A stretch of DNA of 20,407 bases from Pseudomonadota bacterium (lineage in GTDB: Bacteria; Pseudomonadota; Gammaproteobacteria; Pseudomonadales; Pseudomonadaceae). The translations under genes and the position numbers were made by a program. Below the pieces are notes generated by a model. It was not told where the DNA came from. It saw only the letters and a program-made list of their open reading frames with translations, and searched no databases. Where the stretch lies: positions 1-20,407 of the forward strand of contig JAEYXX010000095.1 in assembly GCA_023431055.1 (NCBI GenBank). Direction: 5' to 3'. Of this stretch, positions 16,217 through 20,407 are shown in pieces. The number at the start of each line of letters is the position of its first letter. Position 1 is the first letter of the stretch.

Positions 16217-16232
16217 TGTCGGCTAGCCGACA
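16217..16232. promoter_or_regulatory. 16-bp perfect palindrome between the Crp-type regulator and the Mpo1-like gene
   Basis: TGTCGGCTAGCCGACA is fully self-complementary. It lies 31 bases upstream of the regulator start and about 62 bases upstream of the Mpo1-like start. Position and symmetry suggest an operator, perhaps for autoregulation. It does not match the E. coli CRP consensus (TGTGA-N6-TCACA). Confidence 0.5.
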
Positions 16233-16294
16233 GTGCAGCGGGCCGCGGCAGGGTGATCATGCTCGGGCCCGTTTCACACATGAGGACGATAACA

Positions 16295-16819
16295 ATGAAA
16301 ACCCTCGTCGATCACCTGGCGCAGTATGCCGCCTACCACCGCGACCGACGCAACATCGCCAGCCATTTCATCGGTATCCCGATGATCGTGCTGGCTGTCG
16401 CCGTGCTGCTGTCGCGCCCAGGCTTCGAACTTGCCGGCCTTTGGCTGGCGCCAGCCACCCTCACCGCCCTGGCCGCCGCCCTGTTCTACCTGCGTCTGGA
16501 TACCCGCTTCGGCCTGGTAATGAGCGCCTTGCTGGTGCTGTGCCTGTGGGCCGGTGCCAAGCTGGCGTTGGCGAGCACCGGTCTGTGGCTGTCAGCCGGC
16601 ATTGGTCTGTTCGTGGTCGGCTGGATCATCCAGTTCATCGGCCACTACTACGAAGGGCGCAAGCCGGCGTTCGTCGACGACATCATGGGGCTGGTGGTCG
16701 GCCCGCTGTTCGTAGTCGCTGAATTGGCCTTCCTGCTCGGCCTGCGCAAGGAAGTCGAGCATGCCGTGGTGGAAATCGCCGGGCCGACCTGCATTCGCGA
16801 GAAGAAGGCGCTGGCCTGA
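16295..16819 (+). CDS. Mpo1-like (DUF962) membrane protein
   Basis: 174 residues. The DUF962 hallmarks are present: H15, N20, H24 with GIP (in YHRDRRNIASHFIGIP), then QFIGHYYEGRKPA (113-125) with H117 and E120, followed by a hydrophobic GLVVGPLFVVAELAFLLGL. Four to five membrane segments are predicted (about 27-40, 50-66, 72-92, 98-116, 131-149). Yeast Mpo1 is an iron-dependent dioxygenase that alpha-oxidises 2-hydroxy fatty acids, and the conserved His residues suggest related chemistry, but bacterial members are mostly uncharacterised. GAGGA lies 8 bases before ATG 16295. Another ATG at 16280 is in frame but lies just ahead of that site. The divergent Crp-type gene may regulate it. A perfect REP hairpin follows the stop. 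Confidence 0.88.
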   Translation: MKTLVDHLAQYAAYHRDRRNIASHFIGIPMIVLAVAVLLSRPGFELAGLWLAPATLTALAAALFYLRLDTRFGLVMSALLVLCLWAGAKLALASTGLWLSAGIGLFVVGWIIQFIGHYYEGRKPAFVDDIMGLVVGPLFVVAELAFLLGLRKEVEHAVVEIAGPTCIREKKALA

Positions 16820-16840
16820 ACGCGCTGCCTCTTCTGTTCG

Positions 16841-16891
16841 TCGCGGCTGAAGCCCCTCCCACAGATTCCGTGGGAGGGGCTTCAGCCGCGA
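16841..16891. repeat. Perfect REP hairpin between convergent genes
   Basis: Two 22-base arms (16841-16862 and 16870-16891) are exactly complementary around the 7-base loop AGATTCC. The outer core TCGCGGCTGAAGC is shared with the repeat at 11623-11695. It lies between the stop of the Mpo1-like gene and the stop of the convergent secreted-protein gene, where it may act as a shared bidirectional 3' end. Confidence 0.9.
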
Positions 16892-16897
16892 GCCTTT

Positions 16898-17644
16898 CTA
16901 GTACATCGCCATCCACTGGGTCGTTATCGAGCGTGCATGGCGATCCACGGTGATGGGCGCGAAGGGACGGCCGGAGACGCTCTGTAGCGTGTTGCTCTGG
17001 CTGTTCATGTCGGCCAGCGCGGCGCGCAGGTAGCTCCAGCGCGTCTGCAGCTTGCTCACCTGCGGGTCGGATGGGTCCTTGAGCGCCTGCAGCTCGCTGT
17101 CGATGGCAGGTAGCAGCAGACGTTCGTCCTGGCCAAGGTAGGTGCCGGGTTGCTCCCGGGCGATCTCGAAGGTACCCAGATAGGAGCGGCTGAGGTACTG
17201 CACGCTGAGGTACTCGATCTTGGCCGCCAGCTCGCTTTGCTCCTCGGCGCCAGGCAATGCGCGGGCCGCGCTGAGAAAGTCGCGCAGGGCACGGCTGAGG
17301 TCTTCGGGGAAGCGCCAGGGCACGTTCTCGTCACCGGGGCCATAGGAAACGCCGTTGCGCAATTGGGTAACGAGCGCCTGATGGGCGCTTGCCAGTTCGG
17401 AGCTGCCCTGCGGCAGGCTCTGCATGGCGCTGGCCAGAGCGGCCAGGTCAGCGTCCAGGCGCTGCTGATGAGTCTTCTGGAAACCTTCGCCACGTAACAG
17501 CATCAGGCTGCTGGTAGCGCGGCTGGCGTGTATCTGAATCTGTTCCTGCGGGCTGACGGCTTCGGCGAAGGCCACGGGAGAGAGTCCGACGAAGAGTCCG
17601 AGCGACCAGAGAAAAGCATGACGCAACAGTGCTTTACAGCGCAT
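16898..17644 (-). CDS. Secreted (periplasmic) protein of unknown function
   Basis: 248 residues. The N-terminus MRCKALLRHAFLWSLGLFVG followed by LSPVAFA-EA is a clear Sec signal peptide with cleavage near residue 27 (AFA/E). The mature part is helical, with charged and polar repeats typical of helical bundles (RATSSLMLLRGEGFQKTHQQ, ADLAALASAMQSLPQ), a YGPGDENVPWRFPEDLSRAL segment, and the terminal block RPFAPITVDRHARSITTQWM. No cysteines appear in the mature region and there is no lipobox. I do not recognise a characterised family. AAGGAG 8 bases upstream of ATG 17644 supports the start. The XRE-type regulator gene ends 130 bases upstream on the same strand, but a separate promoter is possible. 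Confidence 0.8.
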   Translation of the reverse strand: MRCKALLRHAFLWSLGLFVGLSPVAFAEAVSPQEQIQIHASRATSSLMLLRGEGFQKTHQQRLDADLAALASAMQSLPQGSSELASAHQALVTQLRNGVSYGPGDENVPWRFPEDLSRALRDFLSAARALPGAEEQSELAAKIEYLSVQYLSRSYLGTFEIAREQPGTYLGQDERLLLPAIDSELQALKDPSDPQVSKLQTRWSYLRAALADMNSQSNTLQSVSGRPFAPITVDRHARSITTQWMAMY

Positions 17645-17774
17645 CCGGGGTGCTCCTTGTTATTGTTTTGAGCAGGTATGCATTGGCAGCGTCAACGACG
17701 CAGCGCCAAGACTACTGCGCCAAGCCTGGCGGAGCATGACCCGAAAGAGTGATTTCGTCGGAAATCGCCACCGA

Positions 17775-18563
17775 TCAGGGGCTTTTCGTCAGATTGCGCA
17801 GGTACTCGGCGGTGAAGGCGTCGGCCGGGAAGAAGGTTTCCAGCGCCAGTTCGGCCAGGGTCACGTCATTCGGCGTGCCGAACACCGTGATGGTGCTGAT
17901 CAGGCTGAGCACGCCCTGCTCGCTGTGCAGTTGCAGCGGCACCAGTACGGCATCGCCCAGTGGCGCAGGGACTTCCGCCGGCGCCGGGTAGCCGCGCAGC
18001 TCGTCGAGCAGGTCGAACAGGGTTTCGTCGCCACTGATCTCCGCATCGCGCTGCAGGCGCATCAGCAGGTGCGCGCGCCACAGCGCCAGGTTGGCGATGC
18101 GTGGAGCCAGGCCATCGGGGTGCAGCGACAGGCGCATCACGTTGAGCGGCGGGCCGAGCAGGAAATTCGGCATGCCGGTGAGGAAGGCGTTGGCTGCAGC
18201 GTTGGCGGCCAGCAGGTTCCACTGGCGGTCGATGGCCAGGGCCGGATAGGGCTCATGGGCCTTGAGCAATTGTTCGATGGCATGGCGCGCCGGTGCCAGG
18301 GCCGGGTCGGCCAGGTCGTGCTGGCTGTACAGCGGGGCGAAGCCGGCGGCGGCGAGCAGGCGATTGCGCTCGCGCAGGGGTATGTCCAGCTGTTCCGCAA
18401 GGTGCAGCAGCATGTCGCGGCTGGGCTGGGCGCGTCCGGTTTCGACGAAGCTCAGATGACGCGTAGAAATCTCCGCCTCGCAGGCGAGGTCGAGCTGGCT
18501 CAGGCGGCGCCGCTGGCGCCATTGGCGCAACAGGGCACCGGCGGTGGGGGGTTGGCTATTCAT
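17775..18563 (-). CDS. XRE-family regulator with MmyB-like ligand-binding domain
   Basis: 262 residues. An N-terminal XRE helix-turn-helix spans about 9-66 (LLRQWRQRRRLSQLDLACEA, then EISTRHLSFVETGRAQPSRD and MLLHLAEQLDIPLRERN). A MmyB-like transcription-regulator ligand-binding domain spans about 85-255, with the typical YPALAIDRQWNLLAANAAAN segment and a C-terminal LSLISTITVFGTPNDVTLAE segment that resembles a PAS-like fold. Fatty-acyl ligands have been reported for MltR-type members, but the ligand here is unknown. ATG 18563 is in the usual family position; a GTG three codons upstream is also open. The ribosome-binding site is weak. It diverges from a four-helix membrane protein, with a perfect palindrome between them that is a likely binding site. 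Confidence 0.92.
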   Translation of the reverse strand: MNSQPPTAGALLRQWRQRRRLSQLDLACEAEISTRHLSFVETGRAQPSRDMLLHLAEQLDIPLRERNRLLAAAGFAPLYSQHDLADPALAPARHAIEQLLKAHEPYPALAIDRQWNLLAANAAANAFLTGMPNFLLGPPLNVMRLSLHPDGLAPRIANLALWRAHLLMRLQRDAEISGDETLFDLLDELRGYPAPAEVPAPLGDAVLVPLQLHSEQGVLSLISTITVFGTPNDVTLAELALETFFPADAFTAEYLRNLTKSP

Positions 18564-18598
18564 GGCCTGCACGATAGTCCAGCCAGGTCATGTCAGCC

Positions 18599-18615
18599 AT
18601 TACCTGGCAGGTAAT
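18599..18615. promoter_or_regulatory. 17-bp perfect palindrome, candidate operator of the XRE/MmyB-like regulator
   Basis: ATTACCTG-G-CAGGTAAT has 8-bp arms around one central base. It lies 35 bases upstream of the regulator start and 70 bases upstream of the divergent membrane-protein start. XRE dimers typically bind such inverted repeats, so it may repress or activate both genes. Confidence 0.6.
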
Positions 18616-18685
18616 CGACGCGCTGCTGGTTTCGGCGAAATCTGTAGGCCAGGTACCACCCCGGTGCCCTTACGGAGGATTCGCC

Positions 18686-19087
18686 ATGAACGCACTGCAA
18701 CCTTCCCCGGTGCTACGTAACGCTCTGTTGATCGATGGTCTGCTCAGCGGTTTTACTGGCCTGCTGCTGGTACTGGCGGCAGGCTGGCTGGGTGCCTTCC
18801 TCGAACTGCCGCGCCTGCTGTTGCTGGTCGCCGGCAGTGCCCTGCTGCCCTTCGCCGCTATGCTGGTATGGCTGGCCAACCGCGCCGAAATCAGTCGCCA
18901 GGCGATCTGGGCGGTGATCGCAGTCAATGTCGTCTGGGTGGTCGACAGCCTGCTGTTGCTGGTGATCGGCTGGGTGTCACCGAACCTGTTCGGCCATGCC
19001 TTCGTCATCGCTCAGGCTTTGGCGGTAGCGCTGCTGGCCGAACTGCAATGGTTCGGCCTCAAGCAGTCGCCGGCGGCTGCCGTTTGA
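18686..19087 (+). CDS. Small four-helix membrane protein of unknown function
   Basis: 133 residues with four hydrophobic segments (about 13-38, 42-64, 72-94 and 99-124) joined by short loops. Recognisable parts are LIDGLLSGFTGLLLVLAAGW, LLLLVAGSALLPFAAMLVWL and AIWAVIAVNVVWVVDSLLLL. GGAGG lies 7 bases before ATG 18686; the frame extends upstream to 18590, but that would run across the palindromic operator. No catalytic motif is visible. It resembles conserved small integral-membrane proteins in pseudomonads without known function. Placement opposite the XRE/MmyB-like gene suggests it is that regulator's target. It ends just before a large inverted repeat shared with the convergent cysA. Confidence 0.85.
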   Translation: MNALQPSPVLRNALLIDGLLSGFTGLLLVLAAGWLGAFLELPRLLLLVAGSALLPFAAMLVWLANRAEISRQAIWAVIAVNVVWVVDSLLLLVIGWVSPNLFGHAFVIAQALAVALLAELQWFGLKQSPAAAV

Positions 19088-19104
19088 TGGTCAGGTCCAG
19101 GTTT

Positions 19105-19182
19105 CGTAGGGTGGGCTTTAGCCCACCAAAGCCCCCTAAACAAAGGTTGAGCTTTGTTTGGTGGGCTGAAGCCCACCCTACG
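19105..19182. repeat. Large inverted repeat between the membrane-protein gene and cysA
   Basis: 26-base arms at 19105-19130 and 19157-19182 are complementary except for one position; the core is GTAGGGTGGGCTTTAGCCCACC. Inside, AAACAAAG (19138-19145) and CTTTGTTT (19152-19159) form a second, nested hairpin that partly competes with the outer one. The position between convergent gene ends fits a bidirectional terminator or a REP/MITE-type repeat. Confidence 0.85.
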
Positions 19183-19203
19183 CCCACCCTACGCCCACCC
19201 TAC
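19171..19203. repeat. Three exact tandem copies of an 11-bp unit
   Basis: GCCCACCCTAC is repeated at 19171-19181, 19182-19192 and 19193-19203. The first copy is the end of the inverted-repeat right arm, so the array probably arose by slippage or copying of the repeat end. It stops 8 bases before the cysA stop codon. Confidence 0.9.
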
Positions 19204-19210
19204 GAACGCG

Positions 19211-20206
19211 CTACACCTGGGCGCTGACCGGCTTGCCACCCTTGGGCTTGAAGTACAGGGTGGTGCCGCGGGCGAGGTTGTCGAGGCTGACGTGGTCCTT
19301 GGCCACCTCGGCCTCGATCAGTTCGTCCTGGCCCTCGACCTTGAGGGTGATGCGGGTGATGGCGCCGAGCAGGCGGATGTCGCGCACCTCGCCGATCTGG
19401 TGACCGTCCGCCGGTTGCAGCGACAGGTCGACCTCATGCGGACGGAACAGTACGTGATGATCACCACCGCCGACATAGAGGCGGTTGGCATCGCCTAGGA
19501 AGTGATAGACGAAGTCGCTGGCCGGGTATTCGTAGACTTCCGCCGGCGTGCCGATCTGTTCGATCACGCCCTTGTTCATCACCACGATGCGGTCGGCCAC
19601 TTCCATGGCTTCTTCCTGATCGTGGGTGACGAACACGCTGGTCAGGTGCACGTCTTCGTGCAGGCGCGCCAGCCAGCGACGCAGCTCCTTGCGCACCTTG
19701 GCATCCAGCGCCCCGAAGGGCTCGTCGAGCAGCAGTACGCGTGGCTCCACGGCCAGCGCGCGAGCCAGGGCGATACGCTGGCGCTGACCACCGGAAAGCT
19801 GCTCCGGGTAGCGGTCGCCAAGCCAGTCGAGCTGCACCAGGTTGAGCAGCTCGTGCACCTTCTCGGCGATCTTCGCCTCGCTCGGCCGATCGCTCTTGGG
19901 CTTCATGCGCAGGCCGAAGGCCACGTTGTCGAACACCGTCATGTGGCGGAACAGCGCGTAGTGCTGGAACACGAAGCCGACGTTGCGATCACGCACGTCG
20001 TGGTTGGAGACGTCCTCGCCGTGGAACTCGATGGTGCCGCTGTCCGGGGTTTCCAGGCCGGCGATGATGCGCAGCAGGGTGGTCTTGCCGCAGCCGGAGG
20101 GGCCCAGCAGGGCCACCAGCTCACCGGTGGGAAAGTCCAGGGAAACGTCCTGCAGCGCCGTGAAGCTGCCGAACTGCTTGCGGATGTTCTTGACTTCGAT
20201 GCTCAT
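19211..20206 (-). CDS. cysA: Sulfate/thiosulfate ABC transporter ATP-binding protein
   Basis: 331 residues. Walker [10 protein letters not shown] (35-43), Q-loop Q81, signature LSGGQRQR (137-144), Walker [13 protein letters not shown] (157-168) and H-loop H195 are all present. A TOBE-like regulatory domain follows to the C-terminus. The N-terminal [20 protein letters not shown] and the [21 protein letters not shown] segments are typical of CysA, which energises sulfate and thiosulfate import through CysT-CysW and a periplasmic Sbp or CysP protein. ATG 20206 begins one base after the cysW stop, so the two are translationally linked; GAGGA lies upstream. The frame extends 7 codons upstream into cysW, which is not the likely start. 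Regulation by sulfur status (CysB) is expected from the family but its site is not visible here. Confidence 0.97.
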   Translation of the reverse strand: MSIEVKNIRKQFGSFTALQDVSLDFPTGELVALLGPSGCGKTTLLRIIAGLETPDSGTIEFHGEDVSNHDVRDRNVGFVFQHYALFRHMTVFDNVAFGLRMKPKSDRPSEAKIAEKVHELLNLVQLDWLGDRYPEQLSGGQRQRIALARALAVEPRVLLLDEPFGALDAKVRKELRRWLARLHEDVHLTSVFVTHDQEEAMEVADRIVVMNKGVIEQIGTPAEVYEYPASDFVYHFLGDANRLYVGGGDHHVLFRPHEVDLSLQPADGHQIGEVRDIRLLGAITRITLKVEGQDELIEAEVAKDHVSLDNLARGTTLYFKPKGGKPVSAQV

Positions 20207-20207
20207 A

Positions 20208-20407
20208 TCATTCGTCCTCGGATTCAATGGAGGCCTTGCCGGCCTGGCGTTCGACCCACACCTTGATGACCAGGGTCACGATGGCCAGCAGGGCCAGCAC
20301 GGAGGCCACGGCAAAAGCAGCGGCGAACTGGTATTCGTTGTAGAGAATTTCGACATGTAGTGGCAGGGTGTTGGTCAGGCCGCGAATATGCCCGGACACC
20401 ACCGACA
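20208..20407 (-). CDS. cysW: Sulfate ABC transporter permease, 3' part (5' end outside window)
   Basis: The last 65 residues are visible, ending in TGA at 20208-20210. They read [20 protein letters not shown], then [20 protein letters not shown], then a final membrane segment and a charged tail (KASIESEDE). The [15 protein letters not shown] segment is characteristic of CysW permeases. It forms the transmembrane channel with CysT and is driven by CysA, whose gene starts one base after this stop. Confidence 0.95.
   Translation of the reverse strand, partial: SVVSGHIRGLTNTLPLHVEILYNEYQFAAAFAVASVLALLAIVTLVIKVWVERQAGKASIESEDE

Noticed and set aside
15575..16294. Upstream extension of the Mpo1-like frame on the plus strand
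   Set aside because: It is antisense to the Crp-type regulator and crosses the palindrome; the GAGGA-ATG at 16282-16297 is the natural start.
19171..19203. Tandem repeats as a CRISPR array
   Set aside because: Units are 11 bp, directly adjacent and without spacers; no cas genes are present.

Overview
The window looks like a chromosomal stretch from a Pseudomonas sensu lato bacterium (high GC, gamma-proteobacterial). The support is an L33 ribosomal protein tail, a cysW-cysA sulfate-transport pair, a glutamine-synthetase-like/FAD-oxidase pair of the gamma-glutamyl polyamine or amine pathway, and Pseudomonas-type REP inverted repeats between genes. I see no tRNA or rRNA gene, phage, transposase or CRISPR array. 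Genus is an inference from gene content and repeat style; I cannot name the species.

Layout. (1) 1-166: end of rpmG and its terminator. (2) 386-4467: a REC-HDOD response regulator and, convergent with a 13-bp overlap of 3' ends, a membrane 7TMR-DISM/PAS/GGDEF/EAL protein. Its GGDEF half has lost a metal-binding Asp while its EAL half looks intact, so it is probably a c-di-GMP phosphodiesterase. (3) 4625-7873: a three-histidine-box fatty-acid desaturase divergent from an AraC-type regulator, which is translationally coupled to a stand-alone FAD/NAD(P)H oxidoreductase of the type often fused to SelD. (4) 8247-9818: a methyl-accepting chemotaxis protein whose likely sensor domain lies C-terminal to the signalling hairpin. 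(5) 9963-13437: a possible 53-codon membrane peptide gene, a gamma-glutamyl-amine synthetase (PauA/PuuA type), a PauB/PuuB-type FAD amine oxidase and a NIPSNAP-family small protein. They read as an amine or polyamine catabolic unit. (6) 13482-16819: a PhoD-like metallophosphoesterase with a Crp-type regulator upstream on the same strand, and a divergent Mpo1-like (DUF962) membrane protein. A perfect 16-bp palindrome lies between the regulator and the Mpo1-like gene. (7) 16898-19087: a secreted hypothetical protein, an XRE/MmyB-like regulator, and a divergent four-helix membrane protein, with a perfect 17-bp palindrome between the last two. (8) 19105-20407: inverted plus tandem repeats, then cysA and the end of cysW.

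The region holds several two- or three-gene modules, each with its own regulator or palindromic site, separated by REP-like hairpins. No large novel system is evident. The most useful leads are the asymmetric GGDEF/EAL enzyme, the desaturase/AraC/oxidoreductase cassette, the amine-oxidation operon with a hairpin abutting the NIPSNAP ribosome-binding site, and the palindromic candidate operators.
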